DNA of 64,000 nt from Eonycteris spelaea. Its lineage: Eukaryota; Chordata; Mammalia; Chiroptera; Pteropodidae. This document shows, piece after piece, positions 47,311 through 59,379 of the stretch. The translations under genes and the position numbers were made by a program. The DNA is taken from the NCBI GenBank assembly GCA_003508835.1, contig PUFA01000027.1, forward strand, positions 3,038,001 through 3,102,000, written 5' to 3'. Position 1 is the first letter of the stretch; each line of letters starts with the position of its first letter. The notes beneath the pieces are model-generated. The model was not told the origin of the DNA, did no database searches, and worked only from the letters and a program-made list of their open reading frames with translations.

Positions 47311-47839
47311 GGGCTTTTAAAAGATGTGCATTAAAAAATACTGAAGCAAATATTTAGTTAGCAGTGGTTTTGAGCAGTAAAATTCATAGCCATAATTTAG
47401 AAATATAATGATTAGAAAACTGAGGTTAAGCTTTTAAAATTCTAATAGGATATATTTAAGAAACTATAATTTCAGAAAAAAAAATCCAAGGCAACCATCT
47501 AGGAGTAGAGTAGCCTCCTAAATATTTTTCTTACAAAGTAGTTGAGTAGAATTGCTATTAATTGTGAGAATATCTAAAAGCTGGGCAACATGAATGTGTG
47601 TCCTTAGCCACCCCTTCGACTCAAAAAGGTGAGTACTTGTCTAAGTGAGCAAGGAAAGAGATTTCCCAATAGGCCTGACAATCACCTCTTGGTACGCTGT
47701 AGCCCTGTTAAATGCAGGAATGCTCTTTCTAAAAATATCCCTGGGAAACTGTCTCCTGTGGGATGTGGTTCCCTTCAGAGAAGAGGGCTTGACTCTTCTC
47801 TAAATCATTATGTAGAAAAGGAATTTCTAGCGTGAACTA

Positions 47840-48390
47840 AAGCAGTAGAGTGGGTATGGAAAGGGAAATGTTCTAAAGAATCTCAAAATAGGTGACATCC
47901 AAGCTGAGATATGGAAGAGTGAGTTAAGTAAAGAGAGAAAGGGAAGGGCATTTAAGCAAAAGGAATAGAACATTCAAAAATAGAAGCATGAGATAGTTGA
48001 TACTCTGGCTGTGTGACTTTAGGAAAGTTACTTAACCTCTCTGTATTGCTGTTTAGTCATCTCTGTAATGGGGATTAAAATACTACCTATTTCATAGGGT
48101 ACATGTAAACTCTTAGAACAGTGTCAGGCAGAGTAAGTACTATGAATTAATTGGCAATACTTATCATTATCATTATTATTATTATTGTTATTAAATATAT
48201 TGATTGTTGCTATTATTATTTGAATTTTAAGTGGTTTAACTGAGTTGGAACAGTAGGTACAAGGTGACTGGAAGGGAATAATGAAAGGATGGTATGGAGT
48301 CAAAAAGAGACCAGATGGTGAAAGGCAATCTGTGATGCTACGTGGTAGAGTGTGGACTTTCTTCTGAAAGTAACAAGGTCTCTAAATATA
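47840..48390 (-). mobile_element. L2 LINE relic, antisense, split by MIR
   Basis: The left part (47840-47990: gtgacatccaagctgagata, gggaagggcatttaagcaaa) and the right part (48210-48390: gaccagatggtgaaaggcaa, gtggactttcttctgaaagt) follow antisense L2 in order. A sense MIR lies between them, so the MIR integrated later. Confidence 0.68.
48000..48197 (+). repeat. MIR SINE, sense, well preserved
   Basis: ctctggctgtgtgactttag, gaaagttacttaacctctct, catctctgtaatggggatta, ctacctatttcatagggtac, ttagaacagtgtcaggcaga and gtaagtactatgaatt, ending in an (ATT)n tail. This is nearly the full 3' two thirds of MIR. Confidence 0.9.
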
Positions 48391-48399
48391 TGATAAAGT

Positions 48400-51300
48400 G
48401 GCCCCTCATCACCTCTTCCTTAATGTCATATAGAGTGAGACTGGGCACTAAAGACATGTCCCTTCCCTTCAGGATTGTAAACCACAGTGTTAGCATAATG
48501 TTCTGTGTCTGATCTCTGCTTCCTCAGATTCCTAGCAATACTCATGTTCCACGTTAACCCCTGGATACATCCCATAGATCTCGCCTATCTCAGCAATAGT
48601 TGGTTGGATTATTAATGAACACTCGCACTTCCTAACAAATTCAATGGTCGCATCTTGATTGACCAGAATGTTTACTTTTGCAACCCTTCATGAGACTTCT
48701 CTCTTAATTCACTACTCCACTTAAATTTTCAGATGAAGCCCAATCATGGTGATAAAGACAATAATCATAAAAATCATCATAATAATAGAAGCTGCGTTCA
48801 ACTGAATACTTCCACGTGACTGGCATTGTACCAGTGAGGTCACATAATTCTAAGTATATTTTTGGAAATATACTGTCATGTGACTCCATCTTGAATGGAT
48901 TGTTGCAAACTGTCTTATCTGACCTTTCTGTTAGCTTTATGTTTACTTGTTTCTCCATTGTATTTTTCATTGGACTTTCCTTTTTATCAACTTGCCTTTA
49001 AATTTTTGAGCCAAATATATATTCGCTTCCTCATCCTTCTTTGTTCCCACAAAATTCTGTCACTAGTACTTCTAATCCTTACCCAAAACCCCATTAGTCT
49101 TTCCACACCTGTCCCCCTCCTACCCAAGTCCTGACTTCACAAAGGGGATTTAAATATGGCAAGAAGATGGAAATACTCTCATTTGTCTTAACTTTTAAGA
49201 AAACACATGTAAGGATTTTTTCTTAGTATATTCTTATATCACTTACTTTCACAATTTCTTGTTTGACAATTTGGTATGCATTTATACACCCTTTTTTTCA
49301 GAGTAGGATATTTCTTTGTTCATCTTTATCCTGTGTCTAATATATATTAGTTTTCCAGTATTACACGGAATACAGAATGATTAGAATTTGACCATCAAGA
49401 CAAATTACTATTTTATCAACTTGGGCTGATAAAAATTGGGACGATAAAAATCTAGTACTTTGTAAAGAATAAATAAGATTTATAGAGGAAAAATAAATAT
49501 AATTAATCTTTGAAAACTCTCATTTTTCCTTCCAAAGTAGAGTAACAGGCCTCCCATAAATTCTGGGGAAACAGACCTCAGTGTTTACTACTGGACGTTA
49601 ACCAGCTCTGTGGAAGGTTCTGGAGAGGAATGTTGTGGAATTGGCGGTAGAGTGAAATAGTTTTCTCTCCTGTCCCCTGGTTCATTGGCTTGAACTAAGC
49701 CCAAGTCAAAAGTAAGAAGAAGTCTCTTATAAGTTGTCAGTTTCCTTCTCACTTAGGACCTCCCTTAATGATTAAAAAGTTAATTTTTAAACCAGATTTC
49801 CCCTTTACCACACTGCCAGACCCAGCTACATTAAGAGGTATAATGAGTGACCAATCCAGAGGGTTTTGCTTGAGACTCTTGGCTCCCACCCATCTATGGA
49901 ACTTAACTTATGCCTGATTGGTTTGATGTTTTTTTCTTCCTCATTCACCTTCCTTTAACAAAGTTCAGTAAATGAGCTGAGTTTTGCTCATCTTTTTAAA
50001 GACTGCTTCTTTAAAATAGCAATCCATGCATGAACCATCAAAATGAAGTGTGTGTGTCTTTATGTCCATGAGTGTCTGCATGCGTGTTATTTTGTTTCTT
50101 CTTACAGTATTTTGTGTTAATATAGGTCTGAAATAAATTAGAACAGTCATACTGTGGCCTAAGAATGCCTTCCCCTAAAAAAGTCTGTTTGGAAAAAAAT
50201 AGTTCCTTAAGAGCAGAGAATGACCATATATTGGTTATCAAGTTTGTGATAAAATTATTACCAGTTTCTGTGAGGTTGGTGTCCCCATGCTCACTTTTCC
50301 TACATAATTCTCTTAGATAATCTTCCTAAAATATACCTTTTTATCATGCCATCTCCTTATGCTACAACATATAATAACAGTGTTTACAGCCTGTGGAATC
50401 TTAACAAACCTTTTTTTTTTTTTAAGGTAGAGAAGGGGTACTATGATTTAAAAACAATACAGAAAGAGTTAAATAAAGTGAACAAGTATCTTTAGCAGAG
50501 AGGTCCTTTAAATTTTTCCTCAGAAGTGAGCTAGATATATGGCATGCAGAGATCCCCAAACTTCTGTGGATATGGGGCTCATTTTGACCCAAGCATACTG
50601 AGAGAACAGTGTTCCTTGGAACATACCTCTGGAAACTCTGACCGACACAGCTCTGCTTGCTTTCTTAATCATTTCAAACACCTCGACCTACATTTCATGG
50701 TTTTCCACCCTTTTGGACACTCGTCTAACCATTAGTCCTGCAAATGCTAAATAATATCTTTCCAATTTGCACTTCCAGTAATAATGACAGACAAATAAAC
50801 AAAAATCAGATCAGTAAGGATAGAAATAATTAAAGAACTTGAAAATATGTAGAGAGAAAGGAGAGAGAGAAAGACTGACAAAAAGAATTAAGTGTCCAGA
50901 AGCAGTATTTGGAGATGGAGGCGTGACAGGACCCTGAAAGCCCAGGAAGGAGCTTTCCGTGAAGCCGGGTACGACGCCAGCACCAGAAAGTGCGATTAAA
51001 TAAATATACCAACTTATTTTTTTTCTAAAGTCTTTACATCCTTTAAAAAATCAAAGTCTATGTGTGAGAAACAAGAAAGAAAGGCAACAAGAAAATCTGG
51101 TTTAAGTCATAGAAATCATACCTGAGGAGTATTTTGCAGATAGAGCCCCCATTCAATTCCCTAATTTTACAGAAAAGAAAACACAGTGTCCTATATTTTT
51201 TCTACCTCACATTGATTGTAATTGAGTCAGAAATCATTAGACTAAAAACAATGGTTTTAATATTTTGAACTGTCTGCGTATTTTATTGGCCATTTAGTAA

Positions 51301-51950
51301 TGGACTCAGATGATGGAATACCTTACAATTTTATATGGTTTTAATACTATATCACTTTATAGTCATAAAATGACTTTTATAATAATTTTAATCAACACCA
51401 AAATATCCAGCAGTTGAATATAATGTAAATGTCTTTTATTGTATTTATTTGTTCACTGTTTCCCTCTTTCTACTGAGCCATGAACTTCTTTAGGTCAGTG
51501 GCCATGTTTCACATCTATTCTATATTCCCCACAGCTTTCAGTCAGAGTAATTAATGGTCAATGTATTGACCAATTATATATAAATTAAATTAAGCAGTCA
51601 ATGATAAACTCTGCAGTTTTATATTTATTGTCAATTTATTTCAATGCTCATTCAGGCACCCAGTGACTGAAATACCCATGGATCTACAAAGATACCTCAG
51701 TTCATTTTTTTATTGATATTTCTGACAACTGCATTCTCCATTTATCACCTTTTCTCTACTCCATTGATCTTTTCCCCCTTCTGTTCAATTTTATACACAT
51801 ATGAACACATGAATGTTTACATATTGAACTACATGTTATCATTGCAAAACATGAAATATAATAACAGGCAATTGTGTTTCATAATCACTCAAGTCCACAG
51901 TTTACATTAAGGTTTAGCGATAGTGTTGACTTTCTATAGGCTTGGACAAA
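48400..51950. other. Intronic sequence without recognised genes
   Basis: AT-rich intron. An L2-like 3' word set (gaacttctttaggtcagtgg, ccatgtttcacatctattct) appears near 51475-51540. A hAT-like patch with tccccaaacttctgtggata and gtgttccttggaacatacct lies at 50553-50635. Neither is clean enough to bound. A T-run sits at about 50411-50424. Confidence 0.45.
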
Positions 51951-51959
51951 TATAATGAC

Positions 51960-52870
51960 ATATATCTATTTTTATAGTATCACGCAAAATATTTACTCTG
52001 CCGAAAAAATCTTCTCTGCTCTGCTTATTCACCCCTACTCTCCCAAATTTTGGCAACCACTGATCTTTTTATTGTCTCCATGGTTTTGCCTTTTTCAGAA
52101 TGTCATATAGTTGGAAACCTACAGTATGTAGCCTTTTCATATTGGTTTCTTTCACGTTATTAATATGCATTTTAGATTCTTTCTCTCTTTTTTTTTTTTC
52201 ATGGCTTGATAGCTCATTTCTTACCACTGAATAATACCCCATTGTTTGGCTGTATCGCAGTTTATTTATTCATTCACCTACTGAAGGACTTCTTGGTTGC
52301 TTTCAAGTTTTGGCAATTATGAATAAAGCTGCTCTAAACATCTGTATGCAGGTTTTATGTGAGCATAAGTTTTTAGTTCCTGCGGGTAAATACCAATGAA
52401 TATGATTGCTGAATCGCATGGTAAGAGTATGCTTAGTTTTGTAAGAACCCACCAGACTGTCTTCCAAGACGACTGGACGATTTCACATTCCCACCAGTAA
52501 TGAATGAGTTCCTGTTGCTCCACATCCTGGCCAGCATTTGGTATTGTCAGTGGTCTGGATTTTGGCCATTCTAACAGATGTATAGTGGTATCTCATTGTT
52601 GTTTTAATTTGTATTTACTTGATGACATACGATGTGGAACAACTCTTTATATGTTTATTTTCTATCTGTGTATCTTCTTTGGTGAGTATCTTCTTAGGTA
52701 AGTTAAAATCTTTAACCCAGTTTTTAATCAAGTTGTCTTTTTTATTGTTCAGCTGTAAGAGTTCTTTGTATATTTTGGATAACAGACCTTTATCAAATGT
52801 GTCTTTTGCAAATATTTTCCCACAGTTTGTGGCTTTTCTTCTCATTCTCTTGATAATAGTGAAAATTTAA
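51960..52870 (-). mobile_element. L1 3' end with ORF2 relic, antisense
   Basis: Antisense L1 words: tggcaaccactgatcttttt, gtcatatagttggaaaccta, cattcacctactgaaggact, gaataaagctgctctaaaca and ccacatcctggccagcattt. The minus strand still reads HYWWECEIVQSSWKTVWW at 52317-52523, the ORF2p C-terminal region, before stops intervene. A further part (to about 52870) lies upstream in the element. Confidence 0.92.
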
Positions 52871-53199
52871 TTAAGATCTGCTCATATTTAAAGGCAAGAA
52901 TTGCCTTCACCATCCTTCTAATCAAAAGAAAACATTTGATCAATTTTTCATCCATTAAGCACACATTAAGAATTTAATGTGTTTTTAACCTCACATCAAA
53001 GTCTTTGAAAAGAATAGAAATGAGACATAGTCCCTGCTACGAATGGGGTACATAGTATATGTCTCTTTACTCAAACTTGGGTAAAGAATGGAACTTCTTT
53101 AAAGGAAACAAATTCTAATCAACCTCAAACATTAAATGATTTTGTTATAATATAATTTAAATACATATAGACAGAGAGCAAGGTACATACTCACTGTAC

Positions 53200-54370
53200 T
53201 TACTCATTTAATACATTGCTGTAGTCCTAGCACGGCAATATAATAGTAACAAAAGTAGACAAAGTCCCTGACTCCATAGACACACCCATTTTGGTTGGGA
53301 AGGAACAAATGAAAAACAAAAAATGTAATTGGTTCTCATCATTCATGGCTGTGTGTTCTATAAAGTTGCCACAGTGAACTGGCAAGTACCGTACCATTGC
53401 CTCTAGGAAAAATACAAGATTAGTTTCTTGAGAGCCTCTGGTCACCACATTTTCATCAACCAGCAGTACATGATCTTGTTTTGTGTGTGCTTCTGTTTAA
53501 AGACACTTTACTTAATGTCTATGGTTGCTTCATTAATACTGAATTGCAGCCAGTCACTCATGCCCGAAGTAGCTTATCAAACACATGTATTTTCTCAATA
53601 AGGCACATCACAGCCTTCTTACGCTTAGGAACTCTGGATGGCACTTTAACACTCTGCTTGGGGGGCCATTTTAACAGTGAAATCACTGACAAGAAAACCA
53701 CAAAAATAGAAAAGCATGGCACCCAGCAGACCACAAAAAGGACGTTTGTTTATAGTACAAGAGCTGAAACTAGAAGCCAGAGCATCATCTTGTTCATCCT
53801 CAGCTGGGAATGTACATGTCATGTGACAAATTTTTCTCCACTTTGCACTTGTATGTGAATGACTTTGAAATACTGCTTTGGGGTTATGAGAAAATTTGAG
53901 AGAGTAGGCAAATGTGAAAACATGGAATCCACAAATAACAAGGACCAACTGTACAGAGAGAATTTCAGATAGCAGTAGGTGTTAAAAAGCAAATGAAGCA
54001 GGGTTAAGGGTAGAGGGTGAGAGGACATGGGGGAGAGTATTTTAGATATGACTAGCTGTCCTCTCTGAGGAGGGGACAGCTGGATAGACATGGATAATGA
54101 AAAGGAGTTTTCTCTGTGAAGGGAAAGGGAACAGAGGTGTTATAGGTGAAGGGAACAAGTTAAGTTTACGAAACAGAAGGGAGCTTAGCTTGGCTTGTGT
54201 GAGGAACAGGACAAAGGTCTCCATTTTGCCGCAAAATTAGAATAGCAGATGAGGTTGAAAGGTAATCAGAGGTCAAGTAACGCATGGCCTTGTTGGCCTA
54301 AGAAAGAGCTTGGATTCTATCCTACAGGGTAATGGGAAGCCACGGAGGGTTTTAAATATAAATGAGCTAA
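53200..54370 (-). mobile_element. L2 LINE relic, antisense, split by Tigger
   Basis: The left part (53200-53325) has gctgtagtcctagcacggca and gacaaagtccctgactccat. The right part (53954-54370) has ggccttgttggcctaagaaa, gcttggattctatcctacag and taatgggaagccacggaggg. Both fit antisense L2 on either side of a complete Tigger relic, so the Tigger jumped into L2. Confidence 0.75.
53328..53951 (-). mobile_element. Internally deleted Tigger (Tc1/mariner) transposon
   Basis: Terminal inverted repeats pair the start attggttctcatcattcatg with the end caaataacaaggaccaactg, and TA dinucleotides flank both (53326-53327, 53952-53953). On the minus strand a reading frame enters the transposase start, VKMAPQAEC (about 53675-53650). 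Nearby bases match the N-terminal CENP-B-like helix-turn-helix coding region with frameshifts. The catalytic part is deleted. The 125- and 100-codon open frames here are relics or shadows of this element. Confidence 0.85.
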
Positions 54371-56035
54371 AGTTTAAATAATTTTATAGCTCTCCAAAAA
54401 TTCCAAATTTAATTTACTGCCCTCCCACCCCCACCCCCACCCCTCGATATACCATTCAATGAACCATGTTAGCTTAACACGACAAGTGATCTTTCAGTGA
54501 AATGAAAGTGTTCATAGTGTGACTATCGGGCTCACTTCAGTGGCGACTCCGTGCTGTGTGATGACTGCAGGAATGACCATCACCTGGCACAAATGGATCA
54601 TTTCCTATTCATGGTTCCTTGGTGGGGTTTTTTTTTGTCCCCCTCGGCCCCCCTCCCCCTAGTCTGCCATCACTGTAGTGAAAACATTCCTCCAGGCCTG
54701 GACTCCAACATACAGTTATAGGTGGCAGCATCGAGATGATCCAGAGCATGTTTACATAATTTTTTGACTCTTACCTAAAGGAAAATATAAACTAATACTT
54801 CTCCTAGAGAGCTCCTAAAGTCTCCCCTCCCTTTAAGAATTAAAACCGCAGCCCTCCAGGATTGTTTATAAAACCTTGTTCAGATGTTCAGACAGGATTT
54901 TGGGGACAGCAGAACTACATTGTACCTACTGCGTTGGTGGATAGTTGTCATTGTACATTTGCCCCAATCTATAGAATGTACAACACCAAGAGGGAACCCT
55001 TAGGCGAACTCTGAACGTTGGGTGATACTGAAGATGTGTCGATGTAGGTTCATGGTTATAACAAATGTACCCCTCTGTGGGAAGCCTGATAACAAGGAGG
55101 CTGTGCGTGAGGCGGGGGGCAGGGCAGAAGTGGATGGGAAAACTCGGTACCTTCCTCTCAGTTTTGCTGTGAACGTAAAATTGTTCTAAAAAACTACATT
55201 TACAACACGCACACACACACACACAACTTTGCTTTACATGGAAAACTAAACAAACTTCGAGAATGAAATAAGAGTATATTTAAACATAACTGCCTAAAAA
55301 AGATTCCAAGGCAGCCCCAAAACACCTAAAAAGAAGTCAGAAAACAATGGCTGAGGCCTGGAGGAAGTAGATGCCCTTGTGTGGGTAGATGTTCCAGAGG
55401 GGACTGAGAGATTAGACAGGACTTGATCGGGATGGCAGGATTGGGGAGTTTGTGGGGAGAGAGAGCAGGGCGGCATCCTCCAAGGGTGGAAGGCAGCGTG
55501 AACAAAGGCTGGAAGGCCAGAAGGGATTCAGTGTGCAGAGGGGACCGAATATAGCCCACTGGCTGGAGCAGAAGGTTTTGATTAGGAGACGAGGGGGAAA
55601 CCGCTTTCGGAATGCCCGGCCCTGCGTTTCAGTACCGATCTGTCCCAGTGCGATCAGATGTTGGTGTTCACACCCCCGGACTGTCTCGTTAGAGTGCTGG
55701 CCATAGGAGCTGTGGCATGAAGGTACTTTCTCAATGTAGCTATTTGTACTGAGCCTGTCACTAGCTCGGCAGGAGGTAAAAATTATTTGACAGTCTCTCC
55801 TGGCTCTCACCCATTTAAAGCGTGAGAGAGAGGGGTGTCAGAGTGGGTGGGCATTGGGGAGAATGAGTCCCTAAGAACTGAAGCTTTTGGTGAAGGAGAG
55901 TGAAGGGCTTTGAGAGGCTTACCCACAGTTTGGGGCACCCATGCCAGGCAGGCAGGCCTCCACAGTGGGCTCCCTGTACCCTTCCATCCTCTCTAGAGTT
56001 CTCTTTTCACTCTTGAAGTCTTCAATTCAGTATAG
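54371..56035. other. Intronic sequence, no genes recognised
   Basis: Contains a short CA tract (about 55208-55223) and C-runs near 54421-54441. The region 54470-54620 is repeat-free with a caatgaaccatgttagc start and cacctggcacaaatgg in the middle. The patch 55290-55810 has overlapping open frames up to 132 codons on the minus strand, without recognisable domains. Confidence 0.5.

Positions 56036-56037
<2 letters not shown>

Positions 56038-56127
<90 letters not shown>
56038..56127. repeat. Compound (CT)n(CA)n microsatellite
   Basis: A CT run of about 50 bp with one interruption, followed directly by about 38 bp of CA. Confidence 0.97.
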
Positions 56128-56131
<4 letters not shown>

Positions 56132-57799
56132 TTGTTATCAAAAATCACTTTGAAATTTAAACTCTCAGCTAAGGATCTTTCTCTTAAACAAAAAGCTACG
56201 TTGTAATCCAAGTTCTATTGATTCCCTATTATATTGCAGATGTGAACCACTCACCAAGTACAGGGCAATCATTTAAGCCCGTTTGGCTTCTTAAAGTGAA
56301 GGCGATAACATTTTGGATTTCATTTTGTTTGTCCTATAAGAGTCTTGAGTCTTGGCCAAAAACCCAGGCCCTGGATGAATGTGCTTTAGACCTCACTTTT
56401 TGTCACGGGGCCAAGTGGACTTGGGAGAGAGGGGAGCTGTCTGTTCAGACATGATTTTTAGTTTGCCCTTTGCCTCTGGAGCCGAGGCCCTGGCCCACAT
56501 CCAGCCTCGCGAAGAGAAGATTATGGTATTTTCTAGGTAATTTTAAGGAGCACAAACCCAAAGTAAAGTCAGGTGGTTTCAAGTCTGCACTGAATTTTTC
56601 ATGTTAAGGATTTGTCATGATTTGGGTTTTCAGCAGAGCTGTATTTTAAATGATGAAGAGAATTGTATTCTTCTGGAGACAGGCATGTGTGTTTGCTTGT
56701 TTGCTTATGGGAGTTTTGTTAACAAATGGAAATGTAGCAAAATAAAACACTCTATTTCTTTCATACTTCCTTTTTCTCCCCCTTTTTTCTTCCTTTTTAA
56801 ACAATGGGAACCCTTGTAATAAACTGTCAAAACCAGGCTATAGATATTGGTTATTGTAGCATCATTAATACTGTGTAAAAATAAATTAGTCACTTTGGCA
56901 ATCAGACATTCTTCTGATCTCCTGTCGGCGCTTTTACACAGAGCCTTCCCTTGGCTGTTTGATAGATTCTATTGTTAAGAGAAAAGAACTATAGAGATGT
57001 ATTCAAAAATTCTTTGAAATTTTTCCAACCTCGGGAACCCATTCAGCAGTAATTAGGCTGATAAGGAGAGCGTGGCAGGGGCTCCTAGTGAGTTGAAAGG
57101 TCAGCCGTAGCCTCTAATGAGAGAGTTCAGCTTTAGGACCCATGTCATGCTCCATCTACCCCGCCTGCTTGCCTTGCCTTTTCCTGCCCTCTCATCCCAT
57201 CCCCCATCACACCCTCTTCTACCTTTTCTAAAAGAAAGGGAAGTCAAGACTGAGCATGCAGAAGGTGACAAAATTAAACCAAAATAAACTCTAATCTCAA
57301 GCGCAAAACGACCTCTGCTTCAGGGAAAATAACTCTGTTTTCAGGCAAAAGCGACTGAATTGAACACATTTGTAATTTCTGGTTCAAGTTTAGTTGGGTC
57401 CCCGGAATGGTTCAACCCATTGGTACCAAGATGGCTATGAAGTCCATGTAGATTCCACTCTCCGTCCTCACTGTCCCAGAACATTACAGAATGATAGCTA
57501 TGATTTAAAGCTGTGTTGAAAACTAAAGAGGCTCTCCTGGCTCCAGAGAGCGGCAAACCTTTCTTCTCACTGCCGTCCCCTTTTAATGGAAGGCACAGTA
57601 AAGCCCAAGGTAGAGCTGGCATCATTGGCTGCAAAGAGACATGTTCAGAGGGAGAGAAGTAGCTGCTCAGAAATAGCATTCTGCCTTGCACTCTTGAAGG
57701 CAGTTCCATAGATGTAGAATTGTGGAGTAATTGTGCCCAGGTGGCTGTGTACGAGAGGCCAAGAAAAAAAGAGCCCTCCTTTTCTTTTCATTTGAGAGC
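56128..57799. other. Intronic sequence without recognised repeats
   Basis: A 1.7 kb repeat-poor stretch. 56920-57120 carries a cagtaattagg homeobox-like word and a ctgataagg GATA word in moderately G+C-rich sequence. An open frame of 122 codons on the minus strand (57341-57709) has no domain I know. Confidence 0.45.
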
Positions 57800-58184
57800 T
57801 GTATTAGTTTGCTAGGGCTGCCGTAACAAAGGACCACACCCTGGGTAGTGTAAGTAACAGAAATTTATTTCCTTACAGTTCCGGAGGCTAGTAGTCCAAG
57901 GTCAAAGTGTTGGCAAGGATAATTTCTTCCGAGGCCTCTCTCTTTGGCTTGCAGATGGTTGTCTTGTGTCTTCACATAATCTTGACTCTATACACATCTA
58001 TGTCCTAATTTTCACTTCTTATAAGGATACGAGACATATTGGATCAGGGCCTACTCATATGACCTCATTTTAACCTTAACTACCTCTGTTAGGGCCCTAT
58101 ATTTAAATGTAGTTACATTGTGAGGTCCTGGTGGTTAGAAATTCAACATATGAATTGTGTGGTCAACATGATTCAGCTCATAGC
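57800..58184 (-). mobile_element. MLT1-like MaLR LTR, antisense
   Basis: tgtattagtttgctagggct, gccgtaacaaaggaccacac, ttccggaggctagtagtcca, ggcctctctctttggcttgc, cttataaggatacgagacat and gcctactcatatgacctcat, then ctcatagca at the end. It is the best-preserved MaLR LTR of the window and is solo. Confidence 0.92.
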
Positions 58185-58516
58185 AATAGCTAAGGATATT
58201 TCATGATCACAGTTGACCTTTGGTTATGGACAAAAAAGTTAACAATAACAAGTTTCCGTGAGGTTCTTTCACATACACACCCCACTCCTAGTGCCTCAAG
58301 GGCTCCCATCCATTCAAGGCTGACTCCATTGGCAGTGGAACCTGAAGGGACCCATGGATGTTGAGGAAAAGTAGCAGGAACCATTGATGCAATGTGGTTC
58401 ATGTGAGAAGTGACTTTATTGATGCTGAATCTAAAGACCCATTTCTTCATTATTAGCGTGTTCAGAATACACTTACTCACTGATGTAGGACATTCAGTTG
58501 CTGCGTGATATATTAA

Positions 58517-58533
58517 TCTCTCTCTCTCTCTCT

Positions 58534-58564
<31 letters not shown>

Positions 58565-58594
58565 CTGTCACACGCGCGCACACACACACACACA
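58517..58594. repeat. (CT)n(GT)n...(CA)n compound microsatellite
   Basis: CT run 58517-58536, GT run 58537-58564, then ctgtcacacgcgcg and a CA run to about 58594. GT facing CA makes a long imperfect inverted repeat of alternating purine-pyrimidine. Confidence 0.95.
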
Positions 58595-58783
58595 ATTGTG
58601 TCTTATGTGTTATAAAGTATGTCAGGTATGTACTGATGCTTTAAATCCAAGGATACGTTTTTAATGAGATAGATAAAATTCATCAGACATTTAATTCTCA
58701 ATACGTTGTTCCTATTGTACACAGGAAATTCCTGAATAGATTTCCTACCATCCAGTCACTGGTAACCCATTTTTTATTACTTT

Positions 58784-58785
<2 letters not shown>

Positions 58786-58826
<41 letters not shown>
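58786..58826. repeat. (CA)n microsatellite
   Basis: About 19 uninterrupted CA units after ttttata. Confidence 0.97.
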
Positions 58827-59379
58827 CACTTTCTTCCTCAAGAACAGTCCCCTACTCCTGGTTCCTTGCCCACGGTCTACAAGCCTGTTGAAATTTTTGC
58901 CATGCCTGGGCAACACTGTGACCTTCATTATATTAGATTTAAGGTAGCAGAGTGAGGGGGAACATGCTAGACAAACAAGAGATAACCCAAGAAAGATGCC
59001 GAATAGAAAATCCTTCAGGGAAGCAGAAGTTCAGCCCTGGGAAGACTAAGAATCATAAGTCCAGAGAAGCAAAGGCTCTGTTCATCAGTGCCAAACAAAA
59101 ATGGGACTGGACATATACTACCTGCTTCATCCCCAATTTTCAGTGTGTCTTGTCTGCTTCCTACTGGCTGGGCTTAATGCCAAGTGTTTGAGATATAAAT
59201 TCACATAAAAATGGTCCAAAATGTCAAGGATGTTACATCTGAATAGCAAGTAGATAGTCTTGAGAAAAAAAAAGTGACCCTGGACATTAATGATATTAGG
59301 ATCCTCTTAGAGATTGCTGGTTGATGATTGGATGGGATGGCTTAAAGTGTCATGGACATGTCCTAAAATTTAGATTAGC

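Noticed and set aside
55412..55810. 132-codon open frame on the minus strand, with overlapping frames on both strands
   Set aside because: No domain, signal or splice context. The patch is G+C-richer, which lengthens chance frames, and competing frames on both strands cover the same bases.
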